From positions 25,932,482 through 25,996,481 of the forward strand of contig NC_030681.2 in NCBI RefSeq assembly GCF_000004195.4: a stretch of DNA of 64,000 nucleotides, written 5' to 3'. Source of the stretch: Xenopus tropicalis (lineage: Eukaryota; Chordata; Amphibia; Anura; Pipidae). This document shows, piece by piece, positions 12,240 through 24,601 of the stretch; within the stretch, counting starts at the first letter, position 1, and each line of letters opens with the position of its first letter. The notes below the pieces were generated by a model, which made no database searches, was not told the origin of the DNA, and saw only the letters and a program-made list of their open reading frames with translations. The position numbers and the translations under genes are program-made.

Positions 12240-12700
12240 ATGAAATTCTTAAGGTAACTGCTTTCAGTGATTGGGGTTTTTTCTCCTCTTCACATAACAC
12301 ATTCTCTTGCCAAGACAGTTGCATCTCAAGCATTTTCTATTATAACAGGAATGTCACCCAAACCAAGATCAATATCTTCCTTTCGGCTCAGACCCACAAG
12401 GTCAACTGACGCTCACTAAATCCAGCAGCAAACAACTTTCCCACCCATCTATAGGGCTAATTAAAATCTCAAGGTTTCCAGCAGGTCTCCTAGTCCATAA
12501 CATTTACTGGCCACCTGGTTTAATTGGCTGACATGGGTCATTTAATTACACCCAGTGTTTCCAGGTCACCAAACGAGCAGATCTTTAGATTGGTGGTATA
12601 CCTTCTCTTCAACATGAGCTTAATAAATAGGGCTTGTGCTAAAAATACCTGTTGCCTGTTCATTTAATTAACAAATACATACGGTTTTTGTTGTTTCTTA
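12240..12700. promoter_or_regulatory. Candidate conserved non-coding element
   Basis: This repeat-free stretch has homeodomain-type cores (GGGCTAATTAAAATC, GGTTTAATTGGCTGACA, CATTTAATTACACCC) and balanced composition. A regulatory role is inference and would need cross-species conservation. Confidence 0.25.
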
Positions 12701-13490
12701 AACTAAACACGAAAATGAACCGCTTTAAATGAAATGAACCACTTTCTGGTCCTGCCAAGTCCCTGTATGAGTAAGAGAAGTAAAACTAATGATTAGTGAA
12801 ACAAATTATCAGCTTCAGTAAAAGCGTTCATGGCACAGAGAAGGTTGAGGGTGATGCTAAATGAGTCTGTATTGCACACTTAATTTCAGCTAATATTATA
12901 CTGCATACTCGAAAAAGACACATGTACTTGTTTCTTGATGCCCCTCAGGCCAAATGCTGCCAATCATCCCATGGATATAAGCCAACTGGTCCAACGTGAT
13001 GTAAATACCCTATTCTCAGTACTGAGACTGTCCTGTTCTGAATGTGCCTCGGTTACATACGAAATACTAGAGTGCTAAAAAGGAAATATTCAGGTCCTGC
13101 CTGTAGTTAGCCCAATACTAACCTACTGTGGTTGTTCAGTCACGGTCAAATAGGAGTTACATTCTGTAAGATACACTGGAGCCAACAAATTGATTTACAG
13201 CACACTCACTTTAAAACCCAATCCTGAATGACTTCAAAATCGGCAAAGTTCCCTACCATGTAAACAGAGCCCTCCCTGAGAAGCAGTCAGAGATTTTGTA
13301 GCCAGATGACAGCTGTAGGTCAAGGGCAGGCAGCGAGACAGCAAACATCCAATGTTGAGGTCTGTTCAGCCGAAGCTGGTTTTTACATTTTTTTCTGCTT
13401 TACTTCATGTCGTTTTTGTGTGGCATTTAATAGAGATGATGGGAAAAAAGCCAACTGATTCCAATGCATTTAGTGAGAGAGAAAAACATT
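12701..13490. other. Intron, unassigned, up to the piggyBac element
   Basis: No gene or repeat family recognised. The frame at 13352-13603 runs across the piggyBac left end and is not a gene. Confidence 0.5.
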
Positions 13491-13989
13491 TTAACCCTTT
13501 TACTGCCAGCCATTTTGGTCAAAGCGGAACTTGTATTGCCAGACAGTTTTTGAACATTTTGCACTGTTTCACTTTAGGGGCCTTTCCTCGGGGGGACTTT
13601 TAGTTTACCAAGGAAAACAATATATCGTTTTTTTCAGAACAACCTAAGCTTTCAAAATATGGTAGAATTTTTGTGTAATTCCAATTCTGTAACAAGATAT
13701 AGGCTTCTAAATGTCTAAAAATGCAAAAAAAATCAAATTTTCCATAATATAATCACACATACTAGAAACAAAAATTATTTTATGCATGAATATACAACTG
13801 ATTTGGAAAGTCCCATGTCTCCTGAACGTGCCAATACCAAATATATATAGTTTTATGGAGATTTCTCACTTGTATAGGTCAAAAACTCCCAGCAGTACAC
13901 TACCAAATTCCCAAAGCACTGCTCCAAAAAAACTGCATACTTTGGATTTCAAGGCCAAAATTCCACTAACAGAAGGTTTATCCCAGAAA

Positions 13990-16900
13990 ATTGTACATTT
14001 TTGGAAAGAACAGATTCTGGGGAATACAGAATAGGCACAACTGTCTGTCTACTCCAAACTATCAAGTCGCAATGCTTTCCTAAAGTTATTGGTTTTTATC
14101 AAAATTTGTGATTTTTTTTAAAAATCGCTTCAAAGCTTCTAGTCTATAGTATCTTATCTCCTACAGGTCATAAAGTAACCAAATAAAACACCCTAAATAT
14201 GAATGCCTTGGGTCCACTGAACAGTTTGATGCCCAATATGTATAGGTTTACCTAAGTATGTGGCATGTAGGGGCCCGAATGTGAACATACCCCATATGAA
14301 CTGTCATTTCTGTCATTTCAGCTTCTGCAAAATCAACACATTTACATCATTATATGTGGGATAAAGCTAGTAAAAAGTATGCTCACCCCAGAAAGTCATA
14401 TATTTTTGGAAAGTACACATTCCCCCGAATCTAAAATGGGTACCCATGTCTTTCTACTCCAAAGTACCAAGCCGCACAGCTTTTCTAAAGTTAGCAATTT
14501 TGATGACATTTCCAAAAATCCCCTCAAAGCTTCCACTTTGAAGCATCTTATCTCCCACATAGCATTAGGTACCAAGATAAAACACCCTGAATTTGAACGC
14601 CAGGGGTCCACTGAACAGTTTGATGCCCAATATGTATAGGTTTACCTAAGTATGTGGCATGTAGGGGCCCCAATGTGAACATACCCCATATGAACTGTCA
14701 TTTCTGTCATTTCAGCTTCTGCAAAATCAACACATTTACATCATTATATGTGGGATGAAGCTAGTAAAAAGTACGCGTACCCCAGAAAGTCATATATTTT
14801 TGGAAAGTACACATTCCCCCGAATCTAAAATGGGTACCCATGTCTTTCTACTCCAAAGTACCAAGCCGCACAGCTTTTCTAAAGTTAGCAATTTTGATGA
14901 CATTTCCAAAAATCCCCTCAAAGCTTCCATTTTGAAGCATCTTATCTCCCACATAGCATTAGGTACCAAGATAAAACACCCTGAATTTGAACGCCACGGG
15001 TCCACTGAACAGTTTGATGCCCAATATGTATAGGTTTACCTAAGTATGTGGCATGTAGGGGCCCCAATGTGAACATACCCCCATATGAACTGTCATTTCT
15101 GTCATTTCAGCTCCTGCAAAATCAACACATTTACATTATTATATGTGGGATAAAGCTACAAAAAAGTACGCTCACCCCAGAAAGTCATATATTTTTGGAA
15201 AGTACACATTCCCCCGAATCTAAAATGGGTACCCATGTCTTTCTACTCCAAAGTACCAAGCCGCACAGCTTTTCTAAAGTTAGCAATTTTGATGACATTT
15301 CCAAAAATCCCCTCAAAGCTTCCATTTTGAAGCATCTTATCTCCCACATAGCATTAGGTACCAAGATAAAACACCCTGAATTTGAACACCAGGGGTCCAC
15401 TGAACAGTTTGATGCCCAATATGTATAGGTTTACCCAAGTATGTGGCATGTAGGGGCCCGTATGTGAACATACCCCCATATATACTGTCATTTCTGTTAT
15501 TTCAGCTTCTGCAAAATCAACACATTTACATCATTATATGTGGGATAAAGCTAGTAAAAAGTATGCTCACCCCAGAAAGTCATATATTTTTGGAAAGTAC
15601 ACATTCCCCCGAATCTAAAATGGGTACCCATGTCTTTCTACTCCAAAGTACCAAGCCGCACAGCTTTTCTAAAGTTAGCAATTTTGATGACATTTCCAAA
15701 AATCCCCTCAAAGCTTCCATTTTGAAGCATCTTATCTCCCACATAGCATTAGGTACCAAGATAAAACACCCTGAATTTGAACGCCAGGGGTCCACTGAAC
15801 AGTTTGATGCCCAATATGTATAGGTTTACCTAAGTATGTGGCATGTAGGGGCCCCAATGGGAACATACCCCCATATGATCTATCATTTCAGCTCCTGCAA
15901 AATCAACACATTTACATCCTTTATGTGGGATAATGCTACAAAAAAAAGTACATTCACCCCAGAAAGCCATATATTTTTGGAAAATACACATCCCCCCGAA
16001 TCTATAATGGGTAAATATTTCTTATTGCTACAAAGTACCAAGCTGTAAAGCTTTCCTAAGTTTGCAGATTTATATGACATTTCGAAAATCGCATAAAAAT
16101 GTTGCAATTTGCCGCATTTATCTCTCACAATTTCTTGATAAAGATCAGATAAAGACAAATCACCCCAAAAAGGAACACCAGAGGCCTACTGAACAGTTTG
16201 ATGCCCAATATGCATAGATATACCAAAGTCTGCGGTATGTACTGAACCCAAAATGAAAATAGCGCATAAGGATTTCTCGCCTGCCAGCTCAGCTTTTGCA
16301 CACAGAGCCCCCTGTCAGTGTATTATGTGCCAAAACTTCCCCTAACCATACAGTGACCCCCACAAAACCATATATTTTTGGAAAGTACACATTCTGACAA
16401 ATCCAACAAGGGTAAAGAGTCCTTTCTACACCAAAGTACCAATCTGCAGAGCTTTCCTAAAGTTATTGGTTTTTATGACATTTCAGAAAATCGCCTAAAA
16501 ATGTTGCAATTTGTCGCATTTATCTCACACAATTTCTTGCGTACAAAGGCAAGTCACCCCAAATAGGAACACCAGAGGCCTACTGAACAGTTTGATGCCC
16601 AATATGCATAGATATACCAAAGTCTGCGGTATGTACTGAACCCTAAATGAAAATAGCGCATAAGGATTTCTCGCCTGCCAGCTCAGCTTTTGCACACAGA
16701 GCCCCCTGTCAGTGTATTATGTGCCAAAACTTCCCCTAACTATACAGATCCCCCACAAAACCATATATTTTTGGAAAGTACACATTCTGACAAATCCAAC
16801 AAGGGTAAAGAGTCCTTTCTACACCAAAGTACCAATCTGCAGAGCTTTCCTAAAGTTATTGGTTTTTATGACATTTCAGAAAATCGCCTAAAAATGTTGC

Positions 16901-17230
16901 AATTTGTCGCATTTATCTCACACAATTTCTTGCGTACAAAGGCAAGTCACCCCAAATAGGAACACCAGAGGTCTACTGAACAGTTTGATGCCCAATATGC
17001 ATAGATATACCAAAGTCTGCGGTATGTACTGAACCCTAAATGAAAATAGCGCATAAGGATTTCTCGCCTGCCAGCTCAGCTTTTGCACACAGAGCCCCCT
17101 GTCAGTGTATTATGTGCCAAAACTTCCCCTAACTATACAGTGACCCCCAGAAAACCATATATTTTTGGAAAGTACACATTCTGATGAATTCAAAATAGGT
17201 GAAGTTATTTTTGTACACCAAAGTTACACC
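13990..17230. repeat. ~395-bp tandem array, 9 units, two subtypes
   Basis: The anchor ATTTTTGGAAAG (slightly varied in some units) recurs at 13997, 14402, 14796, 15191, 15586, 15973, 16374, 16767 and 17161. Spacings are 405, 394, 395, 395, 387, 401, 393 and 394. Units 2-5 are nearly identical (subtype A, TTAGCAATTTTGATGAC). Units 7-8 are also alike (subtype B, TTATTGGTTTTTATGAC). Unit 1 is diverged and B-like, and unit 6 is intermediate. Parallel open frames of 71-126 codons on both strands are by-products. Confidence 0.95.
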
Positions 17231-17465
17231 TGGCAAAGCTACGCTAAAAACAGATCAGGAATACTTATATAGGGATAAAATGTGATAAAACCACAAAAAT
17301 TGTGCAAATCAGTGAAACAACAAAATAAGTCACATGACAGTGTAATTAGTGGCCAGAATATCTGATCCAATAGTTACGCTGTCAAAATAAACAGTTTTTA
17401 GGTAAAAGAAAATAAAAACAAAGTGGTAAAATGAAAAAAAAAAAAAAAAAAAAAGCAAAACAAAA

Positions 17466-17690
17466 AAAAACCAAAGTGTTTGTGTATACATGTGTGTACA
17501 TGTGTAAAAGTTGTGTGATAGTGTGTAAGTGTGTATATGAGTGTAAATAAGTGTATAAAAGTGTGAAAAATGAAAAAAAAAAAAAATGCAAAAATGTGTG
17601 CTGTAAGTGTGTGTAAATGTATGTAAGTGTGTATAAATGTATGTAAATGTGTGTATAAGTGTGTAAAAGTGTGTAAAAGCAATAAAAAAA
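17466..17690. repeat. TG-rich low-complexity tract
   Basis: Irregular GTGTGTAAATGTATGTAAG-like units lie between two A-rich runs (about 17430-17470 and 17573-17587). Frames on the minus strand here, rich in Thr, His, Tyr and Phe, are artefacts. Confidence 0.85.
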
Positions 17691-17765
17691 AAACTCCTTA
17701 CCTGTTCCTGAAGACCCGATCGCTCCTGGCTCAGTTGGGCCGGCGCTGGGGGAGAGGGAGGAAGC

Positions 17766-18023
17766 AGGAAGCAGCAGATGCGATGCGATCGCGTCTGCTG
17801 CTTCCTGGAGGGTCCTGCGAGCGATCGGCTCGCAGGACCCTGATGACAGCCCCCCTGGCACATTGCCCAGGGGGGCTGTCATTGTTAGAAGCCCTCTGCA
17901 GCGGCGGCACATGCCGCCGCTGCAGAGGGCAGCGCTTAAACGCCAACGACGTATGAGACACGTCGTTGGCGTTTAAGCCCTTTTACTGCCAGCACGTATG
18001 CCATACGTGCTTGGCAGTAAAAG
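17766..18023. repeat. Six consecutive hairpins at the piggyBac end
   Basis: Six palindromes follow one another: 17766-17806 (GGAAGCAGCAGA arms), 17810-17840 (GGGTCCTGCGAGC), 17844-17881 (TGACAGCCCCCCTGG), 17891-17930 (19-bp arms, 2-bp loop), 17934-17978 (GCTTAAACGCCAACGACGT) and 17980-18023 (CTTTTACTGCC...). Arms are perfect or nearly so. The last includes the transposon tip. They probably serve as transposase-binding or end-recognition DNA, as subterminal repeats do in piggyBac elements. Confidence 0.9.
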
Positions 18024-18029
18024 AGTTAA

Positions 18030-19875
18030 AAAGCCTATTCACTCCAATTTACATTATTTTTTGCCTAGTTAGAAGTTTTTCTACTGTTCATTTTGGCCCA
18101 CTGGAAAAAGTTGGTAGAAAATTAAGTTAGTGAGAAAAGGATGTAACTCTTAGAACTGACCAGAGGAACATCGTATGACTCTTCCTTGCTTGCTAACTTC
18201 GTTTTCTGAGCAGAACAACATCACAAGACTTTTCCCTTCTCACTAATTTAATTTTCTACTGACTATGTCCAGTTTCACTATACTACTTGTGTACAAACTG
18301 CTAATATCTTAAAAACAAGAAAAAAAAAATCTAAATTTCAAAAGTGGTCAGAAGAGCAATGTTACATTTTTTTTTATGGTTTTAAGTAATGGTCCCCAAA
18401 AATTAATCCAGCAGAGGGGTCCTATTCTATATACGTCCACCACTGTCATCAAGTACACATATGTAATAAACATACATAAAATAAATGCACAAAATATGTT
18501 GTAAAGACAAAAGCAGAAAAAGATGAAACTTTAATACAAGGTGGCTTTTCTTAGCCCAAAGCTCTCAGAGGAATTACCTGTTTAAAAAACGCTGCTACTG
18601 TTAGACAAACCATATGTCTCTGGCTGTCGTCTCCATGTTGTGAGAGCAGCCTAGGGACTTTAAGTTTAACGCTGTGGCTTTATTGGCATAAAAGAATTCT
18701 CAGTATATGTTAGCGTTAGCCGTGTGAAAACAAAGGTTGGGTTTTTTGGAAGTTGCAGAATGCAAATAGATTTGCTGGAATTGTTCAAAGCGAATCAAGT
18801 TTCATGGAAACTCCTAGGACATTTACAAGAATGGCAATTTTTTCCAGTAATTTGTAGTAGGATACTTTGCGCCGAAATGACAGAAAGGAAATCAGGAAAG
18901 AGCTTTATTTGATAAGCTGTGGTTTTCGGCGTTACTTCATAGGCAATAAAAGATATTGCTGCTGGTAAGTCCTTATATCAGAAGGGAAAACATGATTGAT
19001 AAGTTATGAGGCCCTTTTGGATCTGCCCAGCTTATAGCTAGTATTTGTGCAGATTATGCCCCTAGGTTTATTTGTTATTATAATGTATATGAGCATCTAT
19101 TGGGGTGTAACAATATAGGAAACAGATGCCGCAGGGGTGCCCAGATATATGCAGCTTCAATATATATTTGCCAAATATCTTCCTTTTTGGGAGCCCTATA
19201 AAGATTTCTCTGGGCCCTGTATCTTCTAGTTACTACACTGAGCAAACAAAAATACCCCCAATGGTATTATTTCCCAAGCAAATATAGAACCTGATGGTCA
19301 CATACTGTAAGTACCGCTTCATAGTGGGTGAGTTATCCTAGCATATTGGACATTTACCTTAAGAGACTGCCTTGCAGTGTAGGGATTTCCATTAGTATTA
19401 TTTGTTTAAAACCCCTCTCTAGGAGAATATATTTCATTAAAATGTAATATAGTTATCTTGGTTCGAAGTGAACATTCTTGGAAACTCTCCAGTGATGGCT
19501 CACACAGTCCAGATTAGAGAAGCAATGAGTGGAACTCTAACTGCCAACCACTTTAATGGAAAGTATAGTATAGTATAGCATTTGTATTACTAGTATAGTT
19601 CACTGTGTGACTTATAAGGTCTGCTTGATTAAAATCTATTTGGTCCAGTGGTTCAGAAATTCAGCCCAACTGCTATGTAATTTGAATAGATAGAAAAAGG
19701 CACAGAAGCTTTTGTTCCCTGACACCATTATAGTATGGGCTTCAGGTATTAATTCATTAGTACAACATGGACGCAGCAGATGTGGATACTAACACCTGCT
19801 ACCGACCAATCATTTTACACAGTATGATATATACCCCTGTGTTTTTCCTTAGGGGATAAACTGAGCAAAAACACA
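18030..19875. other. Intron, unassigned
   Basis: No gene or clear repeat family. A short TATAG repeat lies near 19564-19580. Confidence 0.5.
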
Positions 19876-20092
19876 GGTAGGGGCCTATTTATCAACATTT
19901 ATATTTGTATGTTTTTCATACTTTGAATAACACAATATTTATAAAAAATATGAATGTTAGCTTTAAAAATCCAAAAAAAAATCCAAATAAAAAAAAAGTG
20001 ATTGAACTGTGGGAAAAAAAACATCAAATCATCATATTTGCTCTTCGCACAAAAGCTAGCTGAGCATATCTTTAATAATCCACCCCTATGTG
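19876..20092. mobile_element. Possible AT-rich MITE
   Basis: TAGGGGCCTATTTATCAA at the left faces TTTAATAATCCACCCCTA at the right, an imperfect inverted pair of the GGGGCxxATTTAT type seen in family A. The interior is AT-rich and non-coding. Confidence 0.4.
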
Positions 20093-20295
20093 GTTTTTTT
20101 TTCGTATATTTATATATTTTCAAATCCCCAGAACAGGGAAGCACAGTCAAATTTGTATAATTTCACAGTATCTATGTTGTCTAAATCTCTGCAGAAGGGT
20201 GCAAAGTGAATTGGCACATTATTATAAAATGAATAAAATATAGTGTATTACAATGTATTTACCTCTACTTAGTTGTACCTAAAAGAGACAGTCGG

Positions 20296-20700
20296 GCAGA
20301 ATCGGACTGGACCTCTGGGACACTGGGCCCGGTGGCCCAGACCCGACCCTTGCTGGCGCTCCTGTGGCTGACTGTGTTAACAAATATCACAGTTAGTCCA
20401 TACTTGATCAATAAATTCTTACTCAAGTTTATTGTATGGATAATGGTTTAACAATACTGACCTATATGGCGGCTTTCTTTACTCTTCCGATAAGAACCTC
20501 AATGCCTATGTGTATGAAAATACATGGTAAGCAAACCGCGCTTAAGGGAGGACGTCAGGCGGGGGACCCTGCGGGGGGTTAGAAGGTGCAGTGGGGGCCC
20601 TAGGCGGGCAGGGGACGTGGCCGGCGGGGGCACCTGCAGGGCCCCTGGGACGGCAGCCCCGGTGGGCCCTGCACCCCCCAGTCCGACCCTGCAATCAGGA
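20296..20700. mobile_element. Two GC-rich hAT-like fragments
   Basis: 20298-20355 (CAGAATCGGACTGGACC... GGCCCAGACCCGACCCT) and 20540-20695 (ending CCCCCAGTCCGACCCTG) carry the ends of the family best preserved at 37288-37450. AT-rich intron separates them. Confidence 0.5.
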
Positions 20701-22675
20701 CACTCACATCTCTTTTAGTAAGAGAGCACGTGGTTTTATTATTACCTTTTACATTATTGTAAAAGCCAGGGATCACCTGACTTTGTGGATATACATCTCT
20801 TACTTTGGATTTATTGCATCCAAGAATAAATAATAGATTCTATTAACCTTTCTTACTAAAATAGTAATAGTACTAGCTTTCTTTCCCAACAAGATACATG
20901 AGCGATGATGGGTTCTAATCTTTAAATAGTCACACTAAACATTTATTATTCCTTATTTCCAGCTTTCTGTGTTGGATACAAGGGTTATAGGATGTCTCAC
21001 CTCCAGCTTTTCATGTTGGTAATGCACATGTTCTCATCTAATCTATGTTAATCATAAATAATGGATGACTTTTCATATGAGATGCTCTGTTTTGAATATG
21101 AATCATATCGGCATGCTCATCTTCCTATCTCACTCTTCTCGTAATCCTCCTCTCACCAGATATCTACATGCAGTGATGTATGATGTTGCATGCCTAAGCT
21201 CTAGCTCATATGACAAATGATGCATGTTTTATTTTAACTCCATGTATCTATGTATGATATGTATTTCCACCAAGATATGCCACTAGATGAGAATGTTTAA
21301 GGTTAATATATACATATACATCTGAGTGTGTGTATTATATTTTAATAAATACACCATCAAACATTTAATTTCAATAATTTATTAAATTTCTAAAAAAAAA
21401 ATATTAGATTATAATGTATAAGATTTTATTTCTTCTGTGCAATTTTAACCAGTGATTTGTAGAAAAGGTGTTTTCCAGGGGGCATGACAAAGAAGAACCC
21501 TCTAAACCATCATGGCTGCAGCAATAGGGATCAAACTGGGAACACTTGTCATATAAACATATAGGTCTTGTTCTGGCAAACGTGCTTTTTGGCAAATGCC
21601 AGAGGGGCTGCTGTAAGATGCCATAGACAGTCACTATTTATTGGGCAGGTGGGGGGCTGTTTGGGACTCTGTTTAATGGAAATCCCAGGGACTATTTTGA
21701 ATCCCAGTCCAGGCCTGGCCTTTCTGTTGACTTGAGGTCACTGGAGGCACAAGTGTCTCAGGAATTAATAGAGGGCTAGTCCGAAAAGTCAGATATTCCA
21801 ATCAGACTCCATATAATGGAAAAGCCATATTTGAATTCCTAACCATCCGGCCCCCAGGTCATAATCTTCCCCTGGTAAATATTCTGACACCCAGTAAACA
21901 ATTATGTCCTAAAGTTCAAGGCATCATAAACACCCCAACCTTACATAGTACAGTGCTGTAAAGAATACATCAGTCATTCAAAATGTCAATGCATTACTGT
22001 ATATGAGTTCCAGGATGCCAAGAATGTGTTCTAGTGAATGGACACATGGGTCAAGAATAAACCAAAGAATAAATTGGGAATTTGTTAGTCTGATTTAGTA
22101 GCAAAGTGGGAAGAAGAAGAGGAAATTGAAGTAATTGTTTCCTTTAATGATAGTTAAATAAATATTTCAAGAAAAGAAAACTCGAGAAACGAGTTAACCA
22201 AGCCTCCAATCTCTACTTAACTTTTTTCATTTTTGAAAACTGTATCAAATCCTTTTATCTTACTATTATTGCTGTTGATTTGCTAGCATAGTCTGTTTCA
22301 TTCCATGGAAAGGGATTACTGGCCCAAGAGCCTCAGAGCCCCTTCCCTTGTTTATCAAAGCTAAGAGACGGCATATATTGATTTCTCAGAAAAATAGTTC
22401 TGCCAGTCTTTTAACTGTAAGCCTGTAGCCTTGATAGTATGTGGCAGCTAAAGTATCGGAGGCGCTTATGTATTTGTATTCTAGAAAGTTCATACACATT
22501 TGATATACTGTGTAGTTACGTTTTTTTAAGACACTTTCTGAAAAAGAGAGAATTAAAATTGAACAAACTGACTTGTCCCTAATGAGAATGTTTGGATTAT
22601 AGAAGCTTACAATATTCAATTCTATATGAACATTCCATCAACAGTGCTCATGCTGTACTGCATATATATATATAT
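20701..22675. other. Intron, unassigned
   Basis: No gene recognised. There is a short (TA)n run at about 22660-22675. Confidence 0.5.
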
Positions 22676-22679
22676 CAAA

Positions 22680-23075
22680 GAAAATGCGCCCATACTCATT
22701 TCCTAACACTCTATCAAGGTGCAGGGTCAAAAAAATACATATATGGCAAGGACCAGCACTCTCAACTATAAAGACAGCTAAATAACTTTATATCACATAT
22801 CAATGTGTCCAATGTTTCGGTCCAAATTAGGACCTTTATCAAGAAGCCATAAATATCCTATAAATGATATCCTTATAATCTGTGCTTAGTGATGTCATTT
22901 CTTTCACATGACTCACTTGTGTATTATAATAGCCCCCCTGTTATAAAATCTGAGGATATTAGAGTTCCGTGACCTTTATATGGTCATGGAACTTCTCGGT
23001 GACTTATGATATCCTTATACTTAACAATGGAGGGTACTATATTCACTGTATATATTCCTTAGGTCAGGATGACTA
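22680..23075. mobile_element. Dispersed-repeat module and AAGGATAT-type MITE copy
   Basis: 22780-22850 has ATGTTTCGGTCCAAATTAGG, the GTTTCGGTCC module also found in the 44477-44671 hairpin. 22853-23075 (AATGATATCCTTATAA to TGATATCCTTAT) is a second copy of the family at 5690-5910. Confidence 0.45.
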
Positions 23076-23139
23076 TTAGCCTAAATACATGGCAGCTCAT
23101 GAACTGATCAATCTGATTTTAAAATGTGAATTAGAATAA

Positions 23140-23430
23140 TGTTTGGCGTTTTCTGGATAAGTGGTCTTTCTGTAATTTGGATCTCTATGCTTAAAGTTTA
23201 CTAAAAAATCATTTAAACATTAAATAAACCTAATAGGATTGTTTTGCCTCCAGTAAGGATGCATTATAGTTGGGATCAAGTACAAGGTACTGTTTTATTA
23301 TTATAGAGAAAAAAGAAAATACAGGTATGGGATCCATTATCCATAAACTTGTTATCCAGAATGTTCAAAATAACAGGAATGCCATCTCCAATAGACCCCA
23401 TTTTAATCAAATAATTAATATTTTTTAAAA
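23140..23430. mobile_element. Two abutting MITE family B pieces
   Basis: 23140-23320 is the family B body in reverse orientation (GGTCTTTCTGTAATTTGGAT ... GATCAAGTACAAGGTACTG). At 23322 a new forward left end (ACAGGTATGGGATCC) starts and is lost after about 23430. This looks like insertion of one copy into another followed by loss. Confidence 0.6.
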
Positions 23431-24601
23431 ATGAAGACACTGGGCAGTCCAAGTACATTTTATGTTTAGCTGGTGTCTGTACGCTCTTGTTTAGACTTTG
23501 TCTCTCCACATGTTTCAAAAAGAAATGCTATATTTGGGGAATAACATGGTGTCAGCATATTGCAAAGCATTAGTGTATCCATGTCTCTAATCAGGGGTAA
23601 CTTATTGGCACCTCTATTTAGGATGGATAGTCCACATACGCTTCTATAATTTTATCAGGTATGTTTAGATCAATGCTGATAGACACCAGTCACACTGGAG
23701 AGGAGCATATAAATGTAATATTATATACAATACAGGTATATACATATATACAATATATACAGCAATAGAACCATGCACAATTTAGATAACTTAATACTTT
23801 ATTTGATATGTTTCATATATAAACAGTGGCATAGCTAAGTCGATGTCATTTTCATACAAAAATAACTGAAATTCTCTTTTCATCAATATGTCTAATAATA
23901 CCTTATAATATCCATAACATGTTCCCTTAAGCTTTATAGCAATGTGATGTGAAGAGGGGGCTCAATATGATTTAATACAAATGGTATCGTTAGAAGTCAG
24001 CCCTACTCAAAGTGGATCATCCAAACTGCGGATAAATCAATACCCTTATCCAGGCCGTCCAGAAAATAAACTGCTGTTAAAATTGCTATTAAAAAATCCA
24101 ATATGTTTCTTATAGACTATTTAAAATCTTCTCCTCTCGGGCTCTTTGTGTTCAGTACCTACCAATTAACAACTCATGGTTATGATTTATACGCTCGCTC
24201 GTGTCATGTTTGGAAACACGGTGTGAATTAATACTCCAGTGTTTTTCCCAGCAGCTCTGAATAACAATATTGATCTATGCAGCGATGAGTTCCATATATT
24301 ATGTGTATTTCTGCATATACTGTATAAATATATGTATATATATATATGTATATATGTACCTAGATTGCAATAAAAAGTTTGATACAGAGGGCAATGCAAG
24401 GATTAATCCTCCAGTCCTTTCCAGCAGTAATTTCCATGGTTGGGGCTGATGGATGATGCTGGGAGATGGAATTCTTAGCAGCTGGATAATTACAGATATC
24501 CTTGGCTTAGACTATTAGTGGGGCCTAGACACTGGATTATATAAATCTTTATAAGATACAGTTTATATAGTGAATGTTAAATATAACAATACATATAAAA
24601 A
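23431..24601. other. Intron, unassigned, with a TA-rich microsatellite
   Basis: No gene recognised. The TATATATGTATATATG-type microsatellite lies at about 24313-24358. Confidence 0.5.

Larger units (their letters stand above)
13491..18029. mobile_element. Uribo2-type piggyBac element, non-autonomous
   Basis: The element is bounded by TTAA at 13491-13494 and 18026-18029, and its ends are inverted: TTAA-CCCTTTTACTGCC on the left, GGCAGTAAAAGAG-TTAA on the right. Subterminal sequence on the left (GGTCAAAGCGGAACTTG, CTTTAGGGGCCTTTCC) and right (six hairpins including GGGGGGCTGTC and CCAACGACG) agrees with my memory of the ends of Xenopus piggyBac/Uribo2. Its 4.5-kb interior has no transposase frame; instead it holds nine ~395-bp tandem units and a TG-rich tract. 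It must therefore have been moved by a transposase made elsewhere. Confidence 0.88.

Noticed and set aside
14379..17000. Series of 71-126 codon frames on both strands, repeated at 395-bp intervals
   Set aside because: They follow the tandem array inside the piggyBac element. The same stretch is open on both strands, and no transposase motif (DDD, RING-like C-terminus) is seen.
17330..17961. Thr/His/Phe-rich minus frames of up to 177 codons
   Set aside because: They are low-complexity translations of the TG-rich tract and of the terminal hairpins.
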